Shown piece after piece: positions 24,432 through 33,139 of a DNA stretch of 36,156 bases. The position numbers and the translations under genes were made by a program. Position 1 is the stretch's first letter. Each line of letters begins with the position of its first letter. Origin of the DNA: an uncultured Bacilli bacterium (lineage in GTDB: Bacteria > Bacillota_I > Bacilli_A > RF39 > UBA660); the NCBI GenBank assembly GCA_947591575.1, contig CANQDI010000003.1, positions 1-36,156 on the forward strand, written 5' to 3'. The notes beneath the pieces are model-generated. The model had not been told where the DNA came from and did not search any database. It saw nothing but the letters and a program-made list of their open reading frames with translations.

Positions 24432-25676
24432 GATAGCCCTTTGCAGTTGATTATCATCTTCCTCTAAACCACTTTCTAAAAACGCTTCATTTAAAGGAAC
24501 TTCTTCTGTTGGCGTAACACCTATCTCATTTAACCATTCTCCTTTGGCCGTAAACCATTTTTGCGTTGTGTACTTAATCATAGAACCATTACTTAATGTA
24601 ATACTTCTTTGAACTGTTCCCTTTCCGTAAGTAGTCATTCCAATAATATCTGCTTTATAAACTTCTTTCATACATGAGGCTAAAATTTCAGAGGCAGAAG
24701 CACTTGATTCATTGGTTAAAATTACAACGGGATAAGTCCTTTTTTCATTACTTAAAGCATAAATTTTCTTTTTCTTTCCATTTTCTTCCAACTGATACAT
24801 CAATTGTTTTTTTGTAAGGAAGAAAGACAGTATTTCAGAAACTTGAGTAAGATGTCCACCTGGATTATCACGGACATCAATGATGAGCGCATCGATTTTT
24901 TCCTTTTCGATTTTCTTTAAATTCTCTTCAAATTGTTCTGCTGTATTCGCTGCAAATACACTTACCCCTAAGTATCCTATTTTTTTATTTTCTTGCGAGT
25001 AAATTTTTGAAGTAACTGAAGAGATTTCAATCGTTTCTCTGGTAACTTCTATTTCTTTAAGTTCATTATCCCTTAAAACTTCTAATTGAACACGAATCCC
25101 TTTTTTTCCTTTAATAAGAGCAGAAATTTCTGTCAATGTTTTACTACTAATATCTTCACCATCAACTTTTTTTAATATATCATTATTTTTAAGACCTGCT
25201 TTATCGGCAGGGCCATTTTTCACAATATCAACAATCGTAGATTTTCCATTTTGATAAAGCAAGCTAGCTCCAATACCAATATATTCTCCATCAATCGTTT
25301 CTTTTAAGTTTTTAGATGCTTCACCGTCTAGATAAGCAGAATATGGATCATCCAAGCAACCTACCATACCAGCAATCGCTGCATTCAGTAAATCTTTTTT
25401 ATCAACATCATCATAGTAATTTTCTATAATATCATTGTATGTTGTAACGAATTCTTCTAAATCTTTTGGTACATTTGTAGAAATCGCTGTATCTTTAGCA
25501 AAATCGACTAAATTTCCTATTAAAAAACCAAATAAAATGGAAATAGACATGATAATAATAACTTCTAAATAATTAAAACCAACTTTTCTTTCAATAATAA
25601 TTTCTTTTACTTCTTCTGAATCTCTCTTTTTTTGTTCTTGTTTTTGCGCTATTTCATCTTGTTTCTTTCTAGGCAT
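24411..25676 (-). CDS. ctpA: S41 carboxy-terminal processing protease (CtpA/CtpB type)
   Basis: This is a membrane-anchored, PDZ-regulated serine protease of 421 residues. A charged N-terminus is followed by a membrane helix (about 36-58), a helical region with IAGMVGCLDDPYSAYL, a PDZ domain (IGIGASLL through DKAGLKNNDILKKVDG) and the S41 catalytic core with DVRDNPGGHL. The nucleophile is in NESSASASE and the general-base Lys in TYGKGTVQ. In spore formers CtpB cleaves SpoIVFA during sporulation; vegetative CtpA acts on envelope proteins. Which role applies here is not visible. Confidence 0.95.
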   Translation of the reverse strand: MPRKKQDEIAQKQEQKKRDSEEVKEIIIERKVGFNYLEVIIIMSISILFGFLIGNLVDFAKDTAISTNVPKDLEEFVTTYNDIIENYYDDVDKKDLLNAAIAGMVGCLDDPYSAYLDGEASKNLKETIDGEYIGIGASLLYQNGKSTIVDIVKNGPADKAGLKNNDILKKVDGEDISSKTLTEISALIKGKKGIRVQLEVLRDNELKEIEVTRETIEISSVTSKIYSQENKKIGYLGVSVFAANTAEQFEENLKKIEKEKIDALIIDVRDNPGGHLTQVSEILSFFLTKKQLMYQLEENGKKKKIYALSNEKRTYPVVILTNESSASASEILASCMKEVYKADIIGMTTYGKGTVQRSITLSNGSMIKYTTQKWFTAKGEWLNEIGVTPTEEVPLNEAFLESGLEEDDNQLQRAIEVLSNK

Positions 25677-25752
25677 TTTAGCTTCACCCCTTACTTTTTA
25701 ATCATATCATAAATAAGGATTTTTTAGAACCATTTCCAACAGGATTTGACAA

Positions 25753-25782
25753 TAAAAAAAAGAGAATTATTGATAATCCTCT
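25753..25782 (-). terminator. Terminator starting inside the coding end of the Trx-like gene
   Basis: In minus-strand RNA, AGAGGAUUAU (25773-25782) pairs with AUAAUUCUCU (25761-25770, one G-U) with a tight loop, then a U run. The stem includes the last codons and the stop codon (25767-25769). Confidence 0.85.
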
Positions 25783-26249
25783 ACAAAACTTTGGATAGCA
25801 TCTTCTCCTTCTATATAGTCTTCAATTTTTTGATTATGAATATGAATAAGTGTTGAACCATTTATTTTTAATTCACTCGATTTTGTTGCATTTGGATTTC
25901 CTTCATTTGAAAGAAGACCTTTATTGAATGCATGAGACAAATCGACCGTATATACTTTTATTTTATCAGCAGACATTAAAGTACTGACAGTCGTAGAAAG
26001 ATTAGTTGTTTTATCTTTCTTATCATAACAAAGTACTAAATACTCATCTTCATTTTTTGAAAAAACTTCTCCCAATATAATTTCACTATATTGAATCGAA
26101 ACACTTCCATTATCTATGGTTGTTTTTTCTATATATTTATTCTTTTTTACAAGTACACTGGTTAAAAAGTACATTCCCCCTAAGAAAAGTAATACAACAA
26201 GTCCATAGATTATCATCTTTTTTCCTGTATTGTCGCTTTGTTTTTTCAT
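25767..26249 (-). CDS. Membrane-anchored thioredoxin-fold-like protein without cysteine pair
   Basis: This 160-residue protein has one membrane helix (about 12-31) and an extracytoplasmic domain. The domain suggests a thioredoxin fold: a strand (DEYLVLCYD), a helix, a strand (IKVYTVDLSHAFN), then LKINGSTLIHIHNQKIEDYIEG, which parallels the cis-Pro and following strands of thioredoxins. There is no CXXC and the cis-Pro position is Ser, so a redox role is unlikely. GGTGAT precedes the ATG. It lies between ctpA and a lipoprotein gene, each with its own terminator. Fold assignment is a pattern impression and should be tested by structure prediction. Confidence 0.6.
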   Translation of the reverse strand: MKKQSDNTGKKMIIYGLVVLLFLGGMYFLTSVLVKKNKYIEKTTIDNGSVSIQYSEIILGEVFSKNEDEYLVLCYDKKDKTTNLSTTVSTLMSADKIKVYTVDLSHAFNKGLLSNEGNPNATKSSELKINGSTLIHIHNQKIEDYIEGEDAIQSFVEDYQ

Positions 26250-26288
26250 TTTGCATCACCATTTAGAGTATACCATAATCATGACGAA

Positions 26289-26313
26289 AAATAAACACTC
26301 CATGTGTTTATTT
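26289..26313 (-). terminator. Terminator over the lipoprotein stop codon
   Basis: AAATAAACAC and GTGTTTATTT (26304-26313 and 26289-26298) form a perfect 10-bp stem with a 5-base loop. The TAA stop is in the first arm of the minus-strand RNA, and the stem is followed by U residues. Confidence 0.8.
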
Positions 26314-27306
26314 CATAGTCGGTAAAACGCTAATAGATTCAGCCACTTCAATCAATTCATCTTGATTTAAAACATCGCTTACAAGATAATACTCCATCCC
26401 ATTGACAACCCAAGAAAGTGAGTTGTCTGCAAGAGCACCTATCGTATCCATAAATTGAAATGGTTCTCCATAAGTTGGTACAATAGTAAATTCATCTTCT
26501 TTACTGACCGTTTCTTCCACTAATAAAAATGGTTTTTCTCCTTCAAAAGTTAAAATAACTCTTTCTCCATCTACCTTGGTTACCTTTTCTTCACTTGTTA
26601 ACTTCGTTCCTTCTGGAATGACAAGTGGGTAAATAATATCCTCAATGACACTTGTTGTCTCTATTTCTTCTGTTAAACTAGCTGATTTCATGGACTCTTC
26701 TAAACTGAAGTACTCAGTTTTAAAGTTCGGCTTCCAATCTATCTTTGAAAAAGTCATTGTCATTTCAGGAATATCATTATCATCAAACACTCTTACTGTT
26801 TTTAGGTTTAATTCTTTATCAAAAGTCACTTCTTGTTTTTTTAGCTTTCGATTATTTGGATAATTCACTGTACTTGTAAATACATATGATTTTTCATTTG
26901 CTTTAAAAGTACGATCTTGATCATTTTCCAAATCATCGATGATAGATTCTAATAAGTAAATTTGTGAATTGTTATAAGGCCAATCGCTTTGGAATTTAAA
27001 ACTTTTATTTAATGAAGGTGTTAATACATAAACAGCTGTATCATTTTTTAAAATAATTTGCTCGTGATTATTTGCATCATTTTTTAAACTTACCTTGTAA
27101 TAATCATCTTTTTTATAAGAAGTTTTTACTGTGTAATTATAAATATCATCATTATTAACAATTTCTAGCTTTCCTTCTAAATAATAAGCATTGGTATTTT
27201 TTATTTTATTTTTTAAATCCTTTATAATATCTTCTTCTCCATATTTTCCACATCCAGTCAAACAAAATAAAAAGAATAGTGCCACAATAAGACAAATTTT
27301 TTTCAT
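26308..27306 (-). CDS. Lipoprotein of unknown function, LolA-like layout
   Basis: This 332-residue protein has a clear lipoprotein signal: hydrophobic stretch then LTGC with Cys19 as the lipidation site. The mature part alternates short strands (YYLEGKLEIVNNDDIYNYTV, QVTFD-like elements), recalling the LolA/sporulation-lipoprotein type of open barrel common in Gram-positive lipoproteins. The C-terminal part (about 230-332) contains TKVDGERVILTFEGEKPFLLVEE, resembling a DUF4367-like domain. No catalytic motif is seen. GAGGTGAA precedes the start. A role in envelope homeostasis is plausible by location, not by sequence. Confidence 0.7.
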   Translation of the reverse strand: MKKICLIVALFFLFCLTGCGKYGEEDIIKDLKNKIKNTNAYYLEGKLEIVNNDDIYNYTVKTSYKKDDYYKVSLKNDANNHEQIILKNDTAVYVLTPSLNKSFKFQSDWPYNNSQIYLLESIIDDLENDQDRTFKANEKSYVFTSTVNYPNNRKLKKQEVTFDKELNLKTVRVFDDNDIPEMTMTFSKIDWKPNFKTEYFSLEESMKSASLTEEIETTSVIEDIIYPLVIPEGTKLTSEEKVTKVDGERVILTFEGEKPFLLVEETVSKEDEFTIVPTYGEPFQFMDTIGALADNSLSWVVNGMEYYLVSDVLNQDELIEVAESISVLPTMK

Positions 27307-27417
27307 TTTTTCACCTCAATTTCTTATTCATTACACTATATGGTATTTTTTTTAAAGTATTCATGAATAATTTGGAAATTTTGAAGCATTCTATAAACAA
27401 AAGTAAAGGAGGATTTT

Positions 27418-27621
27418 ATGGAAGCAATTAAAAAAATAGCACTTGTGCTTGTCATTATTGGCGCATTAAACTGGGCACTTGTGGGACTTTTTGATATGGA
27501 CCTTGTTGCCACCATCTTTGGTAGTTCAGAAAATATCATTGCAAGAATTGTCTATATTATTATAGGAATTTGCGGTCTCATTTGTATTCCTATTTTATTC
27601 GATGATCTAGAAAAAAAATAG
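27418..27621 (+). CDS. DUF378 small membrane protein
   Basis: This 67-residue protein has two membrane helices (about 7-27 and 42-60). It carries the DUF378 pattern IGALNWALVGLFDMDLVATIFG. The family is widespread and of unknown function. An AAAGGAGG site lies 6 bases before the ATG. It is monocistronic, convergent with cdaR, and shares a terminator with it. Confidence 0.9.
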   Translation: MEAIKKIALVLVIIGALNWALVGLFDMDLVATIFGSSENIIARIVYIIIGICGLICIPILFDDLEKK

Positions 27622-27641
27622 AAGGTTTCCCCTCTATTTTT
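27614..27641. terminator. Bidirectional terminator between DUF378 and cdaR genes
   Basis: AAAAATAGA (27614-27622) and TCTATTTTT (27633-27641) pair perfectly with A and T flanks on both sides. The stop codon of the DUF378 gene lies in the left arm and that of cdaR touches the right arm. Confidence 0.85.
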
Positions 27642-28995
27642 ATTTTGCGGTAATACGTACTTTTACTTTCTTTGTTTTCGATGAATAAGAAAGACGAACA
27701 TCATCACCTGTAACTTTCACTTCTACTTCATGTTCTCCTGGACCATAATCTTTTAAATCAATATAAGGATGAAGTGAAGAACTTTCTAGGCCATCAATGA
27801 TGTCTTTACTTCCCTTTACCACTACAGTCACAATGCTATCTGCTTCTGTTAGTGCTTGTACTCGGTAATTTTGATTTAAGTTTTCTGTAGCGATATGAAT
27901 TCCTTCAAATTCTTTTGAAGCTAAGTTATCAATTGTTACTTTCACAGTAACGGTTTTTACACTAATTTCTGTTATTCCATTTGGTCGCTCTAATGTCACT
28001 GTAAAGTCTTTATTTTGATTTAGTCCTTCAACATTGATTTCTACTGGAATAGACGTTACTGCAGCAAGTGCTTCTTCACTACCATAAATTGTAACATTAC
28101 TTACAGAAGAGCTTAATGATTTAATAGACTTACCAAATGCAAGTTCTCCTTTTGGAACAATTCTTAATGGCACTTCTTTACTAGGTGATGTAATTTTAAC
28201 TTTTGCAGTAACCGTTTTTGGAACAATTTCTACATCCATGATTTTTCCATCTATATCATAAGCTTTTAATGGAACATTTTCAAGAACTAAATCTCCCGCT
28301 TGTGGTTTTGCAAAATCATCAACGTCTACCAAGGCTTTCACGGCAGCTACTTGATCAAGACGATATTTAGCACCTTTTACAATGACTTCGCTACGATCCA
28401 GTTCAACACTATCAATATTGAGTTTTGTATCCAAATTATCTTTATGTAAAATATCGGTTGTAAGTGCTTTGGTCTGAGATGCTTTCTCATAAATCGTAAT
28501 ACTTACTTCACTTGGATCCAATCGATAATCTAGTGACTTTAAGCGTTGTGAGTATTTTAATGTTACTTTGTGTGTACCTGGCTTTAATCCTGTAAGATCA
28601 ACTGTAACTCCTCCAGAGGGAGATTGCTTTGCAAGAAAAATATGTCTCTTTTGGCCAACTAATGTAATATCAACTGTCTTAGGAAGTCCTTCTACAACAT
28701 AAGCCTCTTCATTATAAGTTGCAGTGACAGGTTGATTATAAAGTACTTCTGCATATTGATCAATTAAAGTATTACTTTCTCCATCAATGATTAAGAAAAT
28801 ACTAAAAGCAAGAATTAATGAGATGATAATTAATGTTTGTTTTTTTCCTAAAAAACGTTCAAAAGTTCTACCATTACTTTTAAAAAATTCACTGACTCGT
28901 AATACTACTTTTGTAATGGGGGTAATTAACCATTTATCAAAGAATAAACCAATATGACGAAATACGTTTTTAATACCTTTAATTATTTTCTTCAT
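27640..28995 (-). CDS. cdaR: CdaR (YbbR-domain) regulator of the diadenylate cyclase
   Basis: This 451-residue protein has a membrane helix (about 53-70) followed by an extracellular region of repeated YbbR domains, each with strand-rich segments such as VDLTGLKPGTHKVTLKYS, VLENVPLKAYD, VEINVEGLNQNKDFTV and YIDLKDYGPGEHEV. I count four repeats. In Firmicutes CdaR binds and modulates the membrane diadenylate cyclase CdaA. It overlaps cdaA by 17 bp, so the two are co-translated. The usual third gene, glmM, is not downstream; the operon ends here. Confidence 0.92.
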   Translation of the reverse strand: MKKIIKGIKNVFRHIGLFFDKWLITPITKVVLRVSEFFKSNGRTFERFLGKKQTLIIISLILAFSIFLIIDGESNTLIDQYAEVLYNQPVTATYNEEAYVVEGLPKTVDITLVGQKRHIFLAKQSPSGGVTVDLTGLKPGTHKVTLKYSQRLKSLDYRLDPSEVSITIYEKASQTKALTTDILHKDNLDTKLNIDSVELDRSEVIVKGAKYRLDQVAAVKALVDVDDFAKPQAGDLVLENVPLKAYDIDGKIMDVEIVPKTVTAKVKITSPSKEVPLRIVPKGELAFGKSIKSLSSSVSNVTIYGSEEALAAVTSIPVEINVEGLNQNKDFTVTLERPNGITEISVKTVTVKVTIDNLASKEFEGIHIATENLNQNYRVQALTEADSIVTVVVKGSKDIIDGLESSSLHPYIDLKDYGPGEHEVEVKVTGDDVRLSYSSKTKKVKVRITAK

Positions 28996-29812
28996 ATATC
29001 TCTTCCTCTTCTAATGCTTCTTCATCTAAATCTATACTTTGTTTAGGTTTTAACTCATCAATTAACATCATTCTTACATCATCAATTGTTAAATTATAAA
29101 AAAGTTCTCCCTTCACAGCAATAGATAATCTTCCCGTCTCTTCTGAAACAATTAAAGCAATCGCATCAGTTTCTTCAGCAATTCCTAAAGCAGCACGGTG
29201 TCTTGTCCCTAGTCGTTTAGATATTTTGCTACTACTACTTGTTGGAAATACTGCCCCAGCACAAGTAATACGATCTCCTTGAATGATAACTCCTCCATCA
29301 TGAAGAGGATTATTAGGAAAGAAGATAGATATTAATAGATCACTGGATAAGTCTCCATAAATTTTTTTCGCTTTATCAATATAATTTCCAAGACTAATAT
29401 CTCTTTCTAATACAATCAACGCTCCGATTCTTTGTTTTCTAAGTTGATCTGTTGCTTGAACAATTTCATATACAAGGCGTTCTCTTTCATCTACTGTTAA
29501 GACTTTATGTCTTCCTAATAATTGGCTTCTTCCTAATTGCTCTAAAATGGTACGAATTTCTGGTTGAAAGACAATGATGAGTGCAAGAGGTCCCCACATA
29601 ATTACATACTCAAGTAAAACACCTACTGTTGTAAATCCAAAGAAATCACTTGCTAATTTTAATAATACAATGAGAATAACTCCCTTAAATAAAAGAGTTA
29701 ATTTTACATTGTTTCTTATATTTTTTAAAATAACATAGATTAACATCCAAACAATTGAAATATCAATAATTTTTTTGATAATTGATAAGATGGTTGACAT
29801 GTTTATAAGCAT
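28979..29812 (-). CDS. cdaA: Membrane diadenylate cyclase CdaA
   Basis: It makes cyclic di-AMP from two ATP; this messenger controls potassium and osmolyte uptake and wall homeostasis. The 277 residues have three membrane helices in the first about 90, then the DAC domain with PLHDGGVIIQ (the DGA motif, here DGG), LGTRHRAALG (the RHR motif) and IVSEETGRLSIAVKG. AGGAGG lies 9 bases before the ATG. A second in-frame ATG is five codons in, but spacing favours the first. Followed by cdaR with overlap. Confidence 0.95.
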   Translation of the reverse strand: MLINMSTILSIIKKIIDISIVWMLIYVILKNIRNNVKLTLLFKGVILIVLLKLASDFFGFTTVGVLLEYVIMWGPLALIIVFQPEIRTILEQLGRSQLLGRHKVLTVDERERLVYEIVQATDQLRKQRIGALIVLERDISLGNYIDKAKKIYGDLSSDLLISIFFPNNPLHDGGVIIQGDRITCAGAVFPTSSSSKISKRLGTRHRAALGIAEETDAIALIVSEETGRLSIAVKGELFYNLTIDDVRMMLIDELKPKQSIDLDEEALEEEEIYEENN

Positions 29813-29876
29813 TTCTTCTTCCTCCTATTTTCGACATATTTTACAGTATATCGTATTTTTATCGTCATTTCAAGTT

Positions 29877-30683
29877 TTACTTTTGTTCCTTTAAAGGCTC
29901 TACGTTTGGTACTTCTACTACAGGAATCGTTACAGGATTTGTTGATGGCGGCACTGGTTGAGAAGGAGAAAGAGGGGGTACTGGTATAGATACTTGCGTT
30001 TCATTTTGTGTCGTAGGTTGAGGAATGACAGGAGTTGGAATAGACACTTCAGGTGTTGACACCATCGTAGTTCCTTCTGCACTATCCGTTGTAATTGGAT
30101 TCACTTCCGGAATTGATTCTGAAACAGGTTGAATAGGAGAAGGTATTTCTGGGGGAACGGGAGCTGAATCTCTAACTTCTTCTATAGTAGGTTCGACAAC
30201 AGGAATGGTTGGAATAGATGGAGGAGGTGTCACAACAGGTGTAGAAACTTGATTAGAAGAGATAGGCTCACTAATAGGTGAAACTGCTACTGGAGGAGTC
30301 ACTTCAGCAACAGGAGTTACAATTGTATTTTGTGCTTCTGTTAACACATTAGTCGAAGGAATTGATTCTGGTGGAGACATTGGAGAGACTACTGATACTT
30401 GAGGGGGAACAGGAATATTTGAGATAGGAGTTTGTTCGACTGGTGTTGAAAGGGGAACTTCTGCTGCCTGAGTCCCAGTAACTTCCTCTATAGTAGCTGC
30501 TTTTTGAGAAGAAGCATCTACTGTTGCATACTTTTCTTTCTCTTTCTTATCCTTGAGCTTTCTTTCTGCTAAATAACCAATACACGCAAAAAGTAAAATG
30601 ACACATAAAACAACCGTTGCAATATATAAAGGGCCATCTAAAGTATCCCTAAAAAAATAAATTATTTTATCCATTTTCTTCAC
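29877..30683 (-). CDS. Single-pass membrane protein with long Pro/Thr/Val-rich tail
   Basis: This 268-residue protein has one membrane helix (about 17-35, LYIATVVLCVILLFACIGYL), followed by a basic stretch (ERKLKDKKEKEK). The rest is a low-complexity tail of about 210 residues dominated by Pro, Val, Thr, Ser, Glu and Ile with irregular PVVxP-type units. The basic flank after the helix suggests the tail is cytoplasmic by the positive-inside rule, which is odd for a Pro-rich wall spacer. No family recognised. It lies just upstream of cdaA on the same strand, so a link with c-di-AMP signalling is possible only by context. Confidence 0.6.
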   Translation of the reverse strand: MKKMDKIIYFFRDTLDGPLYIATVVLCVILLFACIGYLAERKLKDKKEKEKYATVDASSQKAATIEEVTGTQAAEVPLSTPVEQTPISNIPVPPQVSVVSPMSPPESIPSTNVLTEAQNTIVTPVAEVTPPVAVSPISEPISSNQVSTPVVTPPPSIPTIPVVEPTIEEVRDSAPVPPEIPSPIQPVSESIPEVNPITTDSAEGTTMVSTPEVSIPTPVIPQPTTQNETQVSIPVPPLSPSQPVPPSTNPVTIPVVEVPNVEPLKEQK

Positions 30684-30750
30684 CCTCTATTCTTTTATAC
30701 TATCATATCATTTCACCTTCTATAATTCAAGTTTGATTTCTCAATCCAAG

Positions 30751-30775
30751 AAAAAACTGACACTATTTCAGTCAG
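30751..30775 (-). terminator. Terminator of sodA
   Basis: In minus-strand RNA, CUGAC (30771-30775) pairs with GUCAG (30757-30761) around a 9-base loop and is followed by six U. It lies 4 bases after the sodA stop codon. Confidence 0.75.
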
Positions 30776-30779
30776 ATAT

Positions 30780-31379
30780 TTATTTATAATGTTGATTCGC
30801 ATACGAAAAATTGGCAATTTCAAAAAAGTTCTCTAAGTATTTCCTTTTATCATCTTTATTATTCAAATAATATGCATGTTCCCACATATCCGTACAAAAT
30901 AAAGGTAGATACCCATATTGTAAGGGATTATCTTGATTCATTGTCGTAATGATTTCAATATTATCTTTACCCGTTTTAACAAGAAATACATAGCCCGACC
31001 CTTTTATATTAAGGGCATACTCTATCCATTTTTCTTTCATCTTATCAAAGCTTCCAAATTTTTGATTGATAGCTTCTTTTAGTGGACCTGTGGGAAGTTC
31101 TTTATTTTTAGGATTGATAGATTGCCAATATAAATCATGATTTAAAACACCACCTAAATAAAAAAGCAACTGATTTTGTTCTTTAGGTGCAAATGAGGAT
31201 AAATGATGATATAGTTCTTCCATAGGATAAGAAAAAGAAAAAGCATTTTTTAAAAGTAACTGATTGAGTTGATTTAAATAATTTCTTTGATGTTTCTGAT
31301 AATGTAGTCCCATCGTATGAGTATCAATAAATGGTTCTAAATCCTGATATAAAAATGGTAATGATTTTAATGAATACAT
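30780..31379 (-). CDS. sodA: Superoxide dismutase, Fe/Mn family
   Basis: This 199-residue protein converts superoxide to hydrogen peroxide and oxygen. Metal ligands are all visible: His in GLHYQKHQRNY, His in GGVLNHDLYW, and Asp and His in CTDMWEHAYYLNNKDDKRKY. The active-site Tyr (the Y of QRNY) is present. The motif usually GSGWxWL is GSGYVFL, so both Trp are replaced by aromatics. It cannot be assigned to Fe or Mn from sequence alone. GGAGG precedes the ATG. Monocistronic, with a terminator. No signal peptide, so cytosolic. Confidence 0.93.
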   Translation of the reverse strand: MYSLKSLPFLYQDLEPFIDTHTMGLHYQKHQRNYLNQLNQLLLKNAFSFSYPMEELYHHLSSFAPKEQNQLLFYLGGVLNHDLYWQSINPKNKELPTGPLKEAINQKFGSFDKMKEKWIEYALNIKGSGYVFLVKTGKDNIEIITTMNQDNPLQYGYLPLFCTDMWEHAYYLNNKDDKRKYLENFFEIANFSYANQHYK

Positions 31380-31434
31380 ATAACCTCCACTTTATCATAT
31401 GATAACAAAAAAAAAGAAAGAACCTTTTTATTTC

Positions 31435-32142
31435 TCATTTTTGTTTGGCATAAGAAGATGCTTCTTTTAAAAAACGTTTTAAAATAAGCGATGCATATTG
31501 ATCATAGGAAATCATACTTTCTGGATGCCACTGAACACCTAAAACAAACCGTTTATGAGGATCCTCTATTGCTTCTATTAATCCATCTTCTGAATAACCA
31601 CAAATTTTTAAATGATTGATTTTCTCCGCATGATAACGATGTCTACTATTTACCTTTATTGTATCTACTTTTACAATATCACTTAACAAAGTATCCTTTA
31701 CAATATTGACTTCATGTACATACTGTTTTTCTCGATCATTATGATTGATTTTAGTATCATTTATCACTGTGTTATCATATGCGATATCTTTCATATTGCA
31801 ATCCATTTTTGCCATCATTTGCATTCCTAAACAAATTCCTAAAATCGGCATATTAAGTGCAAGAGCTTCCTGATAAATATACTCATCATAAGCTTCCCAC
31901 TTATATCCTCCTTGTAATAAAAGGCCATCACATAGACTTAATATTTTTTGAATATCTGCTTTTTCCTCGTTATAAGATTTCTTTAAATCTATAGTAAGAT
32001 GTTTTGGTACTAATAAAATAGGAATCCCGCCTTCTTCATCAATACTTTTTTGAATATGTTCCCACATGCAAAATGCCTTGTCATGATCCCATAGCTCATC
32101 AAATCTTCCTACAACACCAATTATTGGTTTAAAACAATTCAT
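31435..32142 (-). CDS. Class I glutamine amidotransferase, gamma-glutamyl-GABA hydrolase (PuuD) type
   Basis: This is a peptidase C26 family protein of 235 residues. The nucleophile Cys is in ILGICLGMQMM (near 104), preceded by GLLLQGG, and the His-x-Glu pair is in GVQWHPESM (near His206 and Glu208). Members hydrolyse gamma-glutamyl bonds, for example gamma-glutamyl-GABA in putrescine catabolism. No polyamine genes are nearby, so the substrate is open. The start is set at the second Met (32142): the first ATG (32151) abuts AAAGGAG with no space. It lies at the left edge of the repeat-bearing accessory array and is the first gene downstream of repeat copy A. Confidence 0.85.
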   Translation of the reverse strand: MNCFKPIIGVVGRFDELWDHDKAFCMWEHIQKSIDEEGGIPILLVPKHLTIDLKKSYNEEKADIQKILSLCDGLLLQGGYKWEAYDEYIYQEALALNMPILGICLGMQMMAKMDCNMKDIAYDNTVINDTKINHNDREKQYVHEVNIVKDTLLSDIVKVDTIKVNSRHRYHAEKINHLKICGYSEDGLIEAIEDPHKRFVLGVQWHPESMISYDQYASLILKRFLKEASSYAKQK

Positions 32143-32151
32143 GAATATCAT

Positions 32152-32429
32152 CTCCTTTCAATTTATTTTATGAAATAGGTCTACAAGATTACTATATTTA
32201 TTACATATTATTTGTCTTAGAATAAAGTTAAATGAATGATAACAAGAAAAAGAGGACAGGAAACGTCATTGTGAACCTAAGAGAAGAAGTATGACAACTA
32301 TTTTTACTTAAATAATAATAGAAAATATTAAAAAAGACAGTCGAAATTATGCTATAGTTGCAACAATGTAAAGAGTGTTTTTTAATTATCAAAAGATAAG
32401 GTATCTTTTTGGTCAATTAACATAGTAAT
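32152..32429 (-). other. 278-base gene-free stretch
   Basis: This stretch holds a 5' leader of the amidotransferase gene and one diverged copy of the array repeat (32271-32299). A 62-codon open frame at 32228-32416 has no ribosome site and runs across the repeat, so I do not accept it. No convincing promoter pair is visible; TATAGT-like and TAAAAT strings lack partners at a suitable spacing. Confidence 0.5.
32271..32306. repeat. Array repeat R, copy A (partial)
   Basis: This carries only the gene-distal block of repeat R: GTGAACCTAAGAGAAG then AAGTATGACAACT and a T-rich end. It aligns with 33627-33654 (copy B). The hairpin block present in copies B, C and D is missing here. Confidence 0.6.
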
Positions 32430-33044
32430 CTACATTTTCTTTAAAACTTTCTGGTTCTCTAATTCAATATGTTTTTCTACGATTATGCCAGCCAAAAATA
32501 TTAAATTATGGATTCCATCTATAGAAATAGTTTCTTCGTCTTCTACATTATTTTTTAAACTAATTATTTTTATTTCACTAAATATATTAGGATCTATCCT
32601 CTGTTCCTTTGGAATAAAATATACATAACCAATTGTTACTCTTTTATTATTTTCTTCAGATATTTTTTGGGCCATTGTTTTAGTTTTATCCATCTCATCT
32701 TTGGAAAAATAATCAGATCCATCTAACAATATAAAATCACAATTTTTAGGAATATCTTCTTTTCTCAACCGTGTGTACGCAGTTCCACTACCAAAAATAT
32801 AGGCATGAAAATTATCATATTTTCTTTCTAGTATTGTAAACTGGCTCCAATAGGCATTATGTGCCATAAGCATAAAACTTGTGTTTACTCCGTTGTTCAA
32901 TCTTTTTATAAAAGGATTATTTTCTATAGTATTCAAACAAAATCCCCCAATCAATATTATAATATTATTTTTAAAGTTATTTATAATAATGGGCATATTA
33001 TATACCGCCATTAATCCTGTTCCACCAATCATAGAAATCATCAT
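32430..33044 (-). CDS. Unknown accessory protein, start uncertain, possibly frameshifted
   Basis: The 204-residue open frame from ATG 33044 begins MMISMIGGTGL and has no ribosome site. The same frame stays open 24 codons upstream (33045-33116), coding for protein-like sequence (KVLQEKFWKIRYRFQKVRDF) without ATG, GTG or TTG. A short frame, ATG TAT AAC TAT TAC then TGA (33107-33124), sits 15 bases after the MazG-like stop and could be the original N-terminus, one frame out. So the gene may carry a frameshift, use a rare start (CTG at 33108-33110), or start at 33044. I see no family: GGFCLNTI and IFGSGTAYTRLR are recognisable only as strand-loop elements, and the fold looks alpha/beta. It belongs to the repeat array. 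Confidence 0.5.
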   Translation of the reverse strand: MMISMIGGTGLMAVYNMPIIINNFKNNIIILIGGFCLNTIENNPFIKRLNNGVNTSFMLMAHNAYWSQFTILERKYDNFHAYIFGSGTAYTRLRKEDIPKNCDFILLDGSDYFSKDEMDKTKTMAQKISEENNKRVTIGYVYFIPKEQRIDPNIFSEIKIISLKNNVEDEETISIDGIHNLIFLAGIIVEKHIELENQKVLKKM

Positions 33045-33139
33045 AAAATCTCTAACTTTTTGAAATCTGTATCTAATTTTCCAAAATTTTTCTTGTAAAA
33101 CTTTTTTCAGTAATAGTTATACATATTTTTTCTTTTGGT

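Noticed and set aside
32228-32416. 62-codon open frame on the minus strand
   Set aside because: No ribosome site, runs through repeat copy A, and the composition looks like translated non-coding DNA.
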